Shown here piece after piece: positions 7,812 through 16,733 of a stretch of 64,000 bases of DNA. The stretch comes from Flavobacteriales bacterium (GTDB lineage Bacteria; Bacteroidota; Bacteroidia; CAIKAF01): positions 145,317-209,316 of the forward strand of contig JANWKT010000013.1 in NCBI GenBank assembly GCA_025451235.1, written 5' to 3'. The translations under genes were made by a program, and so were the position numbers. The stretch's first letter is position 1. The number at the start of each line of letters is the position of its first letter. Below the pieces are notes generated by a model that had not been told where the DNA came from, made no database searches, and saw only the letters and a list, made by a program, of their open reading frames with translations.

Positions 7812-8663
7812 TTATTCTAGTTGTGCTTGTCCATTATTTATATCAGCAGCCAATGCTACCGAATCGGGTGTAGGTACCCATGCCTGGTCGTGTCCGATCC
7901 CTATCACCTGACCTTTATACTGGATATCGATGGTTGTATACTTTTCCCATCCTACCCGGTTAATACCGGAATGATAAAACAATTCCAGTTTTTTAAATTT
8001 TCCTTCAATATGTGATGCATCTCCAAACATGATCTCATGCATGCCTATTTTAGGAATGAGAACGAATTTTCTATCGGCCGTTACATAGATCTGCTCTATT
8101 TGTGCTTTCCAGAATTCATCTTTATGTATAAATGATAAGATCCTGTACACATCATCCATTATAGATTTAGTGGCCAGGCTATCATCCTGGAGATAATAAG
8201 GAGTTTCATTGTATTCTTCAATGATCTCACCATTTACAATGCATACCCTGGCAGGTTTATCTTCCACAATAGGCATCATGGTCCCTTTTGAATCCAGGTA
8301 AAAGGAGTTACCTCTTTTATTGATGATCCTTCCGATCACCGTTTTTAATTCTACCTCGATGGTAATGGACCCATTCACATTTTTGTATACATCAGAATGA
8401 TCAACTGAAGGATTCTGGTTGATATGGTCCTCTATTTCCTTTAGCTTCAAGCTTCCTTCATCGCTTGATTCTTCTGAACAAAAGGTCTTAAAGTTCTCCA
8501 GGATCTCATCTTCAGTTACGAACATGGCTTCATTATCCCCTTTGATCTTTACCTGTACATTGTAGCAATTGATCTTTTTGGGGCGGCTGCTAACAAAGGC
8601 AAGCAAGCTGGTAACTCCTGCTACCAGTAATACTCCCAATGTTATTTTAAGCCACTTTTTCAT
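7812..8663 (-). CDS. ftsQ: Cell division protein FtsQ
   Basis: This is a bitopic membrane protein of 283 residues: a short cytoplasmic N-terminus, one transmembrane helix (about 5-25) and an extracytoplasmic part. The latter begins with a POTRA-like domain (INCYNVQVKIKG...MFVTEDEI) followed by the FtsQ beta domain (YLDSKGTMMP; ERIYVTADRKF-like strand near the end). Overall identity to proteobacterial FtsQ is visibly low, as is usual in this phylum. The assignment rests on topology and on its position between murC and ftsA. FtsQ links early and late divisome proteins through FtsL/FtsB. Confidence 0.9.
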   Translation of the reverse strand: MKKWLKITLGVLLVAGVTSLLAFVSSRPKKINCYNVQVKIKGDNEAMFVTEDEILENFKTFCSEESSDEGSLKLKEIEDHINQNPSVDHSDVYKNVNGSITIEVELKTVIGRIINKRGNSFYLDSKGTMMPIVEDKPARVCIVNGEIIEEYNETPYYLQDDSLATKSIMDDVYRILSFIHKDEFWKAQIEQIYVTADRKFVLIPKIGMHEIMFGDASHIEGKFKKLELFYHSGINRVGWEKYTTIDIQYKGQVIGIGHDQAWVPTPDSVALAADINNGQAQLE

Positions 8664-8674
8664 TTATCTCGCTG

Positions 8675-10051
8675 TCAGTTATTGTGCAATTGTATTAGCT
8701 TCCTGATGGGTTCAATGAGGGTATCAATATCTCCAGCCCCCATCGTTATTAAGACTTCGATATTAGACATTATATCATTGAGGTGGGTTAGTACCTCCTC
8801 CTTATTTATTAATACCTTGTTGTTAATATTGGCTTTATCCAAAATTAATTGTGAGTTAATACCTTCAATAGGAAGCTCTCTTGCTGGGTAAATGGGCAGT
8901 AAAATAAGGGTATCCAGCTTTTCCAGGCTCTGCGCAAATTCATTAGCAAAATCTCTTGTCCGGCTAAATAAATGTGGCTGAAAAATTCCTGTGAGCTTCT
9001 TTCCGGGGAATAATTCCCGGGCTGCAGCTATGCAGGCCCCAATCTCAGTAGGGTGGTGAGCATAATCGTCTATATACGTGGTAGTATTAGTTGATGCAAT
9101 GGTCTCAAACCTTCTTTTTACCCCTTTAAAGGTATCCATGGCTTGTTGAATGGTGGGAAGAGGAATCTCCAACAGGAGCCCAACCGCAATGGCAGCAAGG
9201 GAATTCTCAATATTATGGCGGCCAGGAACACCTAATCTAAACATACCCAGCGACGTATTTCCATTGAACACTTCATACCCAAACTTCCCGTTTTTCACCT
9301 GTATATTCCGAGCTGAAAGTCCATCAACATCCACTCCATACTCATATGCAGGCTTTTTAGCTGGCGATAGATTAATACCTTTGCGCATGATGAGTTTTCC
9401 TGACTCTTTGATCCTACCGGTAAATTCCTCAAAGCTTTGCTTCACCGATTCTGCTGTATTGTAGATGTCCAGATGGTCTGCCTCGGCCGAAGTAACAATC
9501 GCAATATCAGGGTTGAGCTGGAGGAAAGACCGGTCGTATTCGTCTGCCTCCACCACGGTAATGGTAGCGTTGGGTGTTTCAATATAATTGGTGCCATAGT
9601 TGGCAGTGATCCCCCCCAGAAAAGCCGATACGGGCAAGCCCGCCAGCTTACACATATGCGCAACCATGCTGGAAGTGGTGGTTTTTCCATGGGTCCCGGC
9701 AACCGCAATGCAGAAGCTATCTCTGGAGATGAGGCCCAGCACCTGTGCCCTTTTATAGATAGTATATCCGTTTTGCTGGAAGTACAACAACTCTGAATGG
9801 TTAGCTGGAACGGCCGGAGTGTAAACGATCAGGGTTTTTTGGGGATTGAACACTCTTTTCGGGATGAGGTCTTTATTGTCTTCATAATGCACATCGATCC
9901 ATTCGCTTTGCAATGCTTTGGTTAATTCGGTTTCTGTTTTATCATAGCCACTGCAATACACATCGCGGCCATTAAAATACCGGGCCAGGGCACTCATCCC
10001 AATGCCCCCAATACCAATAAAATATACCTGCTCTATTTCTTCGATCCTCAT
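8675..10051 (-). CDS. murC: UDP-N-acetylmuramate--L-alanine ligase MurC
   Basis: MurC adds L-Ala to UDP-MurNAc in the cytoplasm. The N-terminal Rossmann motif FIGIGGIGMSALA spans 11-23. The ATP-binding loop AGTHGKTTT is at 118-126, the middle-domain motif EADEYDRSF lies near 170, and DDYAHHPTEI is at about 325 in the C-terminal domain. The 458-residue length is typical. The start overlaps the murG stop by 4 bases (ATGA), indicating translational coupling. No ddl gene follows, in line with the usual Bacteroidota cluster. Confidence 0.98.
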   Translation of the reverse strand: MRIEEIEQVYFIGIGGIGMSALARYFNGRDVYCSGYDKTETELTKALQSEWIDVHYEDNKDLIPKRVFNPQKTLIVYTPAVPANHSELLYFQQNGYTIYKRAQVLGLISRDSFCIAVAGTHGKTTTSSMVAHMCKLAGLPVSAFLGGITANYGTNYIETPNATITVVEADEYDRSFLQLNPDIAIVTSAEADHLDIYNTAESVKQSFEEFTGRIKESGKLIMRKGINLSPAKKPAYEYGVDVDGLSARNIQVKNGKFGYEVFNGNTSLGMFRLGVPGRHNIENSLAAIAVGLLLEIPLPTIQQAMDTFKGVKRRFETIASTNTTTYIDDYAHHPTEIGACIAAARELFPGKKLTGIFQPHLFSRTRDFANEFAQSLEKLDTLILLPIYPARELPIEGINSQLILDKANINNKVLINKEEVLTHLNDIMSNIEVLITMGAGDIDTLIEPIRKLIQLHNN

Positions 10052-11157
10052 TTTACCAGTTTTAAAACCTCTGATGCTATGACGGCCGCTGCATCAAAAG
10101 CGGCAAATTTTTGAATATTGCTGGCAAGTTGACCCATTTTAAGATCATCCTTTAAGGTAGCAATGGCTTTATTTTTGAGCTCTTCCAGCGCTTCCGTATT
10201 TTTTACCAAAAGGGCTGCACTTTTATTCACCAATGCCATGGCATTTTTGGTCTGATGATCTTCAGCTGCCGAAGGAAGTGGTACAAATATGCAGGCCTTA
10301 CCACAAACCGAAAGCTCTGAAATGGACATGGCACCCGCCCTTGAGATCACCAGGTCTCCGGCGGCATAAGCAAAATTCATTTTCTCTATAAATTCCAACG
10401 GAAGGATGTTTTTATATTCTCCTTGATCTACCGCAGCTTTTGCTTCAGCAAAAAAGGGCTTGCCCGTTTGCCAGATCACCTGAAGATCGTTTTTAGCAAA
10501 TTCTTCCAATGCATTTTTAATTCCCTGGTTAATGGCCAATGCCCCTTGACTTCCGCCTACCACTAAAATGGTTTTCTTGGCTGGATCTAACCCGAAATGG
10601 CTGATCCCCTGTTCACGGGTGAATTTATTATGTTCAATATTTTTTCGGATGGGATTTCCAGTGTAAACTATTTTTTCTTTGGGGAAAAATTGATCCATAT
10701 CCGGATAAGCTACACAGATCCGATGGGCATATTTGCTTAAGTTCTTGTTGGTTTTTCCTGGAAATGAATTTTGTTCCTGGATGAGTACAGGGATTTTTTT
10801 TCTCCCGGCTGCATATACAACCGCAGCACTTGCATATCCACCCACCCCAATCACCACCTGTGGATTGAAGCGTTTGATAATTCCGGAAGCCTTGGTAACG
10901 GCCCCCAATACTTTAAAGGGCAGGACCAGGTTCTTTAATGAAAGTTTTCTTTGCAGACCGGCAATGTTCAATCCTTCAATTTTATATCCGGCTGCAGGTA
11001 CTTTTTCCATTTCCATTTTTCCATTGGCACCCACAAATAAAATATCGATCGAAGGATTGGCTTCCTTCAATGCATCGGCAATGGCAATGGCTGGGAATAT
11101 ATGACCGCCGGTGCCCCCTCCGCTAATGATCACTCTCTGCAGTTGCACTCTCGTCAT
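10048..11157 (-). CDS. murG: UDP-GlcNAc:lipid I N-acetylglucosaminyltransferase MurG
   Basis: MurG converts lipid I to lipid II at the inner face of the membrane. The N-terminal G-loop ISGGGTGGHIFPA is at 11-23. GVGGYASAA (about 103) is the second G-loop, and VVGGSQGALAIN (about 200) is the third. The donor-site motif near residue 295 reads PLPSAAEDHQTKNA, the family's (Y)P.a.d.HQ..NA motif. The chosen start overlaps ftsW by 35 bases; GTG codons a few residues in (for example at 11148) are possible alternatives. Length 369 residues is normal. Confidence 0.97.
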   Translation of the reverse strand: MTRVQLQRVIISGGGTGGHIFPAIAIADALKEANPSIDILFVGANGKMEMEKVPAAGYKIEGLNIAGLQRKLSLKNLVLPFKVLGAVTKASGIIKRFNPQVVIGVGGYASAAVVYAAGRKKIPVLIQEQNSFPGKTNKNLSKYAHRICVAYPDMDQFFPKEKIVYTGNPIRKNIEHNKFTREQGISHFGLDPAKKTILVVGGSQGALAINQGIKNALEEFAKNDLQVIWQTGKPFFAEAKAAVDQGEYKNILPLEFIEKMNFAYAAGDLVISRAGAMSISELSVCGKACIFVPLPSAAEDHQTKNAMALVNKSAALLVKNTEALEELKNKAIATLKDDLKMGQLASNIQKFAAFDAAAVIASEVLKLVK

Positions 11158-12325
11158 TTTTAATCAATGTTCTGCTTACACTTAAAATAATTCCTAAGGT
11201 CAACCCGGTAAAGAGGGTAGAGGTACCCCCCATACTTACCATAGGTAAAGGTTGCCCAGTTACCGGTAAAATATTTACCGCTACACACATGTTCACCAAC
11301 GCCTGGAGTACCAGGCTGAAGCAAAGCCCAAGGGCGAGGAAGGTGGCAAAGGCAAATTCGCTTTTCTGTGCAATCCGTATGGCCCGGTACATTAAGATAA
11401 GATAGGCCAGGATAACCACAATACCTCCCAGTATAAAACCATATTCACCAATGATCATGGCGAAAATAAAATCGGAATAACTTTGGGGTAAACTATACTT
11501 GGTTAAATTATTGGCCGGACCGGTTCCAAACAGCCCCCCTTTGGCCATTGCCATTTTTGAATACTTTACCTGGTAATCTTCGTTCAAGGCCTCTGTACTC
11601 GTTTTTTCTACTACCACTGCTTCTTTATCTTTTACTCCGGCAAAAGTTTCTATTCTCGCCTTCCATGTATCCAATCGTGGAAGTAATTTGGGGAATGCAT
11701 AGGACAACAGGATCAATAGCATAAATCCACTCACCGCAGTTCCTACCAATCCACTTATATGTTTGAGTGAACATCTACCGATGAACATCAACACCAAACA
11801 GTTGGCAAACAACAATGCTGCTGTGGAAAAATTGGCCGGTAAAATAAGTCCGCAAACCAATACTACCGGTATAACCAAGGGCAAAAACCCTTCTTTAAAA
11901 TCTTTGATCACCTCTTGTTTTTTGGCCAATGTTCTGGCTACATAGATCAATAAAACAATTTTGGCAAGATCGGATGTTTGAAATGAACTGGTAACACCTG
12001 GAATAGCTAACCACCTGCTGGCACCATTTACATTTGATCCCATGATAAGTGTAACGAGTAACAAAGGAATGGCGATCAATAAACCGATCACCGATAATTT
12101 TGAGAACATGGTGTATTTAACTCTATGTGCAACAAACATCAATGCTATTCCCATGGCCAACATAAAAAACCGTTGGATAAGATAGTATTCTGTATTCCCT
12201 CCTTTATACCTGAAAGCTAACTGCCCAGCTGAACTATATACAGCCAATAAAGAATAAACTGAAATGATAATGGCTATGATCCATATCACCCTGTCGCCTT
12301 TCATGTATTTCTGTATAAATGTCAT
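11123..12325 (-). CDS. ftsW: SEDS peptidoglycan polymerase FtsW
   Basis: FtsW is the septal SEDS-family glycosyltransferase that polymerises lipid II together with FtsI. The product has about ten transmembrane helices. It carries the family features S.VNGA.RW (SNVNGASRWLAI), FS...LAK (TSDLAKIVLL), and the C-terminal LPVTGQPLPMVSMGGTS. A long extracytoplasmic loop between helices 7 and 8 (about 210-255) contains the region around the catalytic Asp. The 400-residue length fits. Upstream, the gap to murD is occupied by palindromic repeat DNA (12349-12440), unlike the tight spacing elsewhere in the operon. Confidence 0.96.
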   Translation of the reverse strand: MTFIQKYMKGDRVIWIIAIIISVYSLLAVYSSAGQLAFRYKGGNTEYYLIQRFFMLAMGIALMFVAHRVKYTMFSKLSVIGLLIAIPLLLVTLIMGSNVNGASRWLAIPGVTSSFQTSDLAKIVLLIYVARTLAKKQEVIKDFKEGFLPLVIPVVLVCGLILPANFSTAALLFANCLVLMFIGRCSLKHISGLVGTAVSGFMLLILLSYAFPKLLPRLDTWKARIETFAGVKDKEAVVVEKTSTEALNEDYQVKYSKMAMAKGGLFGTGPANNLTKYSLPQSYSDFIFAMIIGEYGFILGGIVVILAYLILMYRAIRIAQKSEFAFATFLALGLCFSLVLQALVNMCVAVNILPVTGQPLPMVSMGGTSTLFTGLTLGIILSVSRTLIKNDESATAESDH

Positions 12326-12457
12326 TTCTTTACTTTTTTTGGCGCCTTATCCGGCTATCCGCTTTACTCCTCACCCACGGTTGAAACCGTGGGCTGCGGG
12401 GTGCCGCTGCTATCCGGGGCGCTTGCGTTTTATTTTAATCGTAAATCCAACATCCGT
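12326..12457. repeat. Palindromic insertion between murD and ftsW
   Basis: The gap holds a perfect hairpin CCCACGGTT-GA-AACCGTGGG (12374-12393). Around it are ATCCGGCTATCCGCTT (12349-12364) on the left and a CCGCTGCTATCCGG-type stretch (about 12411-12420) on the right. The left end is nearly the same as the left end of the GC-rich island at 44797-44811. No gene or promoter is apparent. On the minus strand there is no T-run after the hairpin, so it need not terminate the operon. Confidence 0.65.
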
Positions 12458-13798
12458 TTACAGTTCTCTTACCATCATTTTAAATTGCGTTCCTCTCTCT
12501 TCGTAATTCTCAAAAAGGTCGAAGCTTGCGCAGGCTGGTGATAATAAAACCACATCGCCTTTTTTACCCATTTGATAACCTAATTTCACGGCTCTTTCCA
12601 TGGATTGGGTTTCTTCGATAATAGGCACGATGTCTTTAAAAGCCTGGACAATTTTCGAATTGTCGACACCTAAGCAAATAATGGCTTTTACTTTTTGACC
12701 CACTACTTCCTTTAACTCGTCGTAGTTGTTGCCCTTATCTACTCCACCCACTATCCAGATAACAGGTTCACTCATGCATTCCAACGCATACCAGGTTGAA
12801 TTTACATTGGTGGCCTTGGAGTCGTTGATGTATTCCACTCCACGTACCTTGGCTACTTTTTCAAGCCGATGTTCAATTCCTTCGAAGTCGGATAAAGACT
12901 CCTTGATGACTTCATCAGCAATGTCAACCGTTCGTGCAGCTATTGCTGCTGCCATTGAGTTGTACTGATTGTGTTTTCCTTGTAGTGCCAGATCTCTAAT
13001 AAACATGTTTGTTGTGGTTTTATATAGGTTAATAAAAAATTGCTCGTTTTGTATATAGCCTGTCATCCCTTCGGTTTTTTTGATCGAAAAGGGAAGCTGT
13101 TGTGCCCGAATGTTCTGCTCGGCTATATTTTCTATGGTTAGTGTGTCGTCGGCACAGTAGATAAAATAATCATCAGCGACCTGTGCTTTTGTAATAAGGA
13201 ATTTGGATTGGATATAGTTTTCAAGCTTGTAATCGTATCTGTCGAGATGATCCGGAGTAATATTGGTGAGTATGGCGGTATTTACCCTGAATTTATCCAG
13301 ACCATCCAATTGAAAGCTGCTTAGCTCCAGTACATAATAATCGCAGTCTTTTTCATTTTCTGCAATGCTCATGGCAAAACTTTTTCCAACGTTTCCTGCC
13401 ACCCTTACATTCAATCCTGCTTTTTTAAAGATATGGTGAGTAAGCAGGGTAGTAGTGGTTTTACCATTGGTGCCCGTAATACCTATGATCTTTGCATGGG
13501 TATAACGCCCGGCAAATTCTATTTCGGAAATTACCGGGATGCCTTTTGACCTTATTTTTTTAATGATCTCCACTTTATCAGGCACTCCCGGACTTTTTAC
13601 TACTTCCTTTGCATTTAAAATTTTTTCTTCGGTATGGGTGCCTTCTTCAAAATCAATTTTCTCGTTCTTTAAAACTTCTTTATACTTATTTTTTAATCCA
13701 CCTTTATCCGATAGGAACACTTCATACCCCTTCCGTTTGGCTAGCACTGCTGCTCCCACTCCGCTTTCTCCTCCTCCTATGATGACCAGCCGATTCAT
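12458..13798 (-). CDS. murD: UDP-N-acetylmuramoylalanine--D-glutamate ligase MurD
   Basis: MurD adds D-Glu to UDP-MurNAc-L-Ala. The N-terminal Rossmann-like motif IIGGGESGVGAAVLA is at 6-20. The ATP loop GTNGKTTTT is at 109-117, the LELSSFQL motif near 157 (including the residues that hold the carbamylated-Lys region downstream) and NDSKATN near 305 are all present. Length 446 is typical. The start lies 1 base from the mraY stop, consistent with coupling. Confidence 0.98.
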   Translation of the reverse strand: MNRLVIIGGGESGVGAAVLAKRKGYEVFLSDKGGLKNKYKEVLKNEKIDFEEGTHTEEKILNAKEVVKSPGVPDKVEIIKKIRSKGIPVISEIEFAGRYTHAKIIGITGTNGKTTTTLLTHHIFKKAGLNVRVAGNVGKSFAMSIAENEKDCDYYVLELSSFQLDGLDKFRVNTAILTNITPDHLDRYDYKLENYIQSKFLITKAQVADDYFIYCADDTLTIENIAEQNIRAQQLPFSIKKTEGMTGYIQNEQFFINLYKTTTNMFIRDLALQGKHNQYNSMAAAIAARTVDIADEVIKESLSDFEGIEHRLEKVAKVRGVEYINDSKATNVNSTWYALECMSEPVIWIVGGVDKGNNYDELKEVVGQKVKAIICLGVDNSKIVQAFKDIVPIIEETQSMERAVKLGYQMGKKGDVVLLSPACASFDLFENYEERGTQFKMMVREL

Positions 13799-13799
13799 T

Positions 13800-15068
13800 C
13801 TACCTTAGTTTCAATGTTATAATGGTTAATACAGCCAGCATCAAACCTATAATCCAGAACCTGGCTACTATTTTTGCCTCATGCATATTTTTTTTCTGAT
13901 AATGATGATGGAGTGGAGCCATTTTGAAGATCCTTCTTCCTTCTCCGAATCTTTTCTTGGTATATTTAAAATATCCAACCTGTACAACTACCGATAAGTT
14001 TTCAATTACAAAAACACCGCATAAAATGGGAAGCAATAATTCTTTTCGAACCATGATTGCCATTACCGCAATAATTCCACCCAGGGAAAGACTTCCGGTA
14101 TCGCCCATGAATACCTGAGCCGGATATGAATTGTACCATAGGAACCCAACACATGCACCCACAAATGCGGCGCCGAATATCACGAGCTCTCCTATATCGG
14201 GGATATACATAATGTTGAGGTAGTCAGCGAAAATGGCATTACCACTTACGTAGGCAAAAATGGCCAGTACAATTCCTATGATGGCCGATGTACCTGTTGC
14301 CAGTCCATCCAATCCATCGGTCATATTGGCCCCGTTTGACACTGCTGTGATAATGAAAATAACAGCAGGTATAAAAATGATCCATGCCCATATCGCAGCA
14401 CTTTTTGGGGTCATCCCAAAAATCTTCAACACACTTTCGTAATTAAATTCATGTGTATTGATGAAAGGAACCGTGGTCATCATTGATTTTTTATCCCTGT
14501 ATTCAAGGGTCCCGGTGGTATCGGATGCAACCGGCATCCATACGGTGGATTGGGCAGTACTGTTGGGATCAACGGTTCTAAATTCCCGCACTTTTACATC
14601 CTTATGGAAGTATAATCCACATCCTACTACCAAACCGATCCCAATTTGCCCAACGATCTTAAATTTACCTGCCAATCCTGCTTTGTTCTTTTTAAACACT
14701 TTGATATAATCATCCAGGAAACCGATGGTCCCTAACCATATGGTGGAAATGAGCATCAGGATCACATAAATATTGTTGAGCTTGGCAAACAATAAAGTAG
14801 GAATAAGGATGGCTGCCAATATGATCAAACCTCCCATGGTGGGTGTTCCTTTCTTCTGCATTTGTCCTTCCAATCCCAGGTCACGAACAATTTCACCAAT
14901 CTGTTTTAGTTGAAGTCTTCGAATAATAGATTTACCAATTACCGCAGAAATGATGAGTGAAAGTATCATGGCAAAACCGGCCCTGAAGGAAATGTATTGC
15001 AACAAACCTACACCGGGGATGTCGGTGTGCTTGAATTGCTCTAAATATTCATACAAATGGTACAACAT
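13800..15068 (-). CDS. mraY: Phospho-N-acetylmuramoyl-pentapeptide transferase MraY
   Basis: MraY makes lipid I from UDP-MurNAc-pentapeptide and undecaprenyl phosphate. It is a ten-helix membrane protein. GTPTMGG is at 74-80, the catalytic DD at 119-120 (GFLDDYIKV), [10 protein letters not shown] near 248-257, the MGDTGS-L motif near 330, and the loop-E HHH near 388 ([10 protein letters not shown]). A loop of about 60 residues after helix 4 ([10 protein letters not shown]...) is an insertion that I associate with Bacteroidota homologues and explains the 422-residue length. The start ATG follows a 207-base gap that contains an inverted repeat, so the operon is interrupted here physically. Confidence 0.97.
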   Translation of the reverse strand: MLYHLYEYLEQFKHTDIPGVGLLQYISFRAGFAMILSLIISAVIGKSIIRRLQLKQIGEIVRDLGLEGQMQKKGTPTMGGLIILAAILIPTLLFAKLNNIYVILMLISTIWLGTIGFLDDYIKVFKKNKAGLAGKFKIVGQIGIGLVVGCGLYFHKDVKVREFRTVDPNSTAQSTVWMPVASDTTGTLEYRDKKSMMTTVPFINTHEFNYESVLKIFGMTPKSAAIWAWIIFIPAVIFIITAVSNGANMTDGLDGLATGTSAIIGIVLAIFAYVSGNAIFADYLNIMYIPDIGELVIFGAAFVGACVGFLWYNSYPAQVFMGDTGSLSLGGIIAVMAIMVRKELLLPILCGVFVIENLSVVVQVGYFKYTKKRFGEGRRIFKMAPLHHHYQKKNMHEAKIVARFWIIGLMLAVLTIITLKLR

Positions 15069-15118
15069 ATATTTTCAATTATGGATATATTATACTATTA
15101 ATTACTCCGATCTTAAAT

Positions 15119-15214
15119 AGAACCAAGACCTCCGCCTTTTGGCGGATGCAAGAAGCAAGAAACAAGACAGATCCACTCATAAGTCTTGTTTCTTGCTTCT
15201 TATCTCTTGGTTCT
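15119..15214. repeat. Word-repeat inverted repeat between murE and mraY
   Basis: AAGAAGCAAGAAACAAGAC (15150-15168) pairs perfectly with the reverse complement at 15183-15201. The outer AGAACCAAGA (15119-15128) pairs with TCTTGGTTCT (15205-15214). Each arm repeats an (A)GAAACAAGA-type word. A small hairpin TCCGCC-TTTT-GGCGGA (15131-15146) is nested in the left half. The whole lies inside the dcw operon. A 66-codon frame that crosses it (15079-15279) is not credible. Confidence 0.85.
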
Positions 15215-15275
15215 AACATGAACTTAGAAGAGAAAAGAATTTCTTTAACTCCGCCGTTCATATGTTTTGCAATAA

Positions 15276-16733
15276 TCATATCTTCTTGAATACATTGGTT
15301 AATTCTTCCACATCATCAAAATGGTGCTTCACTCCATTGATCTCCTGATAAGTTTCATGTCCTTTGCCTGCAATTAATATTACATCATGCGGTGCTGCCA
15401 GTTTAAAACCGGCTTCGATCGCTGCTCTTCTATCTGTGATCATAATGGTTTTGATCAGATCATCCAGGTCCAATCCATCTTTCATTTCCTTCATGATCTG
15501 TTCAGGATCTTCATTTCTAGGATTGTCGGAAGTGATCACCAGCTTATCGGAAAGACCGGCAGCAACCTTCGCCATTACGGGTCTTTTGGTTTTATCCCGG
15601 TTACCACCACATCCCACGATCGTAATTACTTTTTGATCTTTCTTGACAATATCTCGGATCGTATTCAACACATTTTGCAAAGCATCAGGCGTATGGGCAT
15701 AATCCACAATACCTGTAATTCCTTTGGGACCTTTTACGATCTGAAACCTACCATCTACTGGCTCGAGTGTGCTTAAAGTGGTTAAAGCATTCATTTTATC
15801 GATACCCAACAAAACCGCCGTTCCATAAATGGCGGTGAGGTTATATGCATTGAATTCTCCAACAAAATGTGCCCATACTTCGGTATGATCGATGCTGAGT
15901 TGAAGTCCGCTGATATGATTTTCAATGATCCGGGTCTTGAAATCAGCCACATTCCTCAAGCTATAATAATGTTTGTTGGCTTTGGTGTTTTGGAGGATCA
16001 CTTTCCCATTTTTATCATCGGCATTTGAAAGTGCAAATGCATTTTCTTTCAATCCATCGAACAATATTTTTTTCGATTTTAAATAATGATCGAAAGTCTG
16101 ATGATAATCCAGGTGATCGTGGGTAAGATTGGTAAATACTGCTCCTTTGAATTCAATGCTTTCCACTCTTCCCTGGTCTAATGCATGAGAACTCACTTCC
16201 ATAAAACACAATGAACATTTCCTGCTCACCATTTCTCTTAAGGTTTTGTTCAAACTAATGGCATCAGGTGTAGTATGGGTAGCAGGGAGCACCTCTTTGT
16301 CAATTACAATTTTCACTGTGCTGATCAACCCACATTTGAAATCCAGTTTGGTAAACAGGTTATACAAACCCGAAGCGACCGTGGTTTTTCCATTGGTACC
16401 CGTGATACCTATTAATTTCAGTTCACGTGATGGATGGTCATAAAAATTGGCAGCGATATTTCCCAGCGCTTTTTTGGTATCACTCACTTTTACATAAGAA
16501 ATACCGAGTTTTAGTTTTTCAGGCAGGTCTTCGCAGATAATAGCTACTGCCCCTTTGTCGATCACTTCATCAATATATTGGTGACCATCGGTTTGGGTCC
16601 CTTTAATGGCAATAAAGCAGGATAATTTGGTTACCTGCCTTGAATCAAAACAAATATTTTCCACCGCGGTATTGTTGTTACCGTGTAACTCCATCAATCC
16701 TGATTTGTATAATATGTCCTTTAATAACTTCAT
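15276..16733 (-). CDS. murE: UDP-MurNAc-tripeptide synthetase MurE (meso-DAP type)
   Basis: MurE adds the third amino acid to UDP-MurNAc-L-Ala-D-Glu. The ATP loop GTNGKTTVA is at 112-120, the middle-domain MEVSSHAL follows near 178, and DYAHTPDAL near 340 begins the C-terminal part. The specificity loop reads DNPRNEDP (about 410), whose DNPR form is the signature of enzymes that use meso-diaminopimelate rather than lysine. Length 485 is typical. Start and stop codons of murE and ftsI overlap by 4 bases (ATGA), so the pair is probably translationally coupled. Confidence 0.98.
   Translation of the reverse strand: MKLLKDILYKSGLMELHGNNNTAVENICFDSRQVTKLSCFIAIKGTQTDGHQYIDEVIDKGAVAIICEDLPEKLKLGISYVKVSDTKKALGNIAANFYDHPSRELKLIGITGTNGKTTVASGLYNLFTKLDFKCGLISTVKIVIDKEVLPATHTTPDAISLNKTLREMVSRKCSLCFMEVSSHALDQGRVESIEFKGAVFTNLTHDHLDYHQTFDHYLKSKKILFDGLKENAFALSNADDKNGKVILQNTKANKHYYSLRNVADFKTRIIENHISGLQLSIDHTEVWAHFVGEFNAYNLTAIYGTAVLLGIDKMNALTTLSTLEPVDGRFQIVKGPKGITGIVDYAHTPDALQNVLNTIRDIVKKDQKVITIVGCGGNRDKTKRPVMAKVAAGLSDKLVITSDNPRNEDPEQIMKEMKDGLDLDDLIKTIMITDRRAAIEAGFKLAAPHDVILIAGKGHETYQEINGVKHHFDDVEELTNVFKKI

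Noticed and set aside
15079-15279. 66-codon minus frame between murE and mraY
   Set aside because: It is read across the inverted repeat and overlaps the murE start. No homology recognised.
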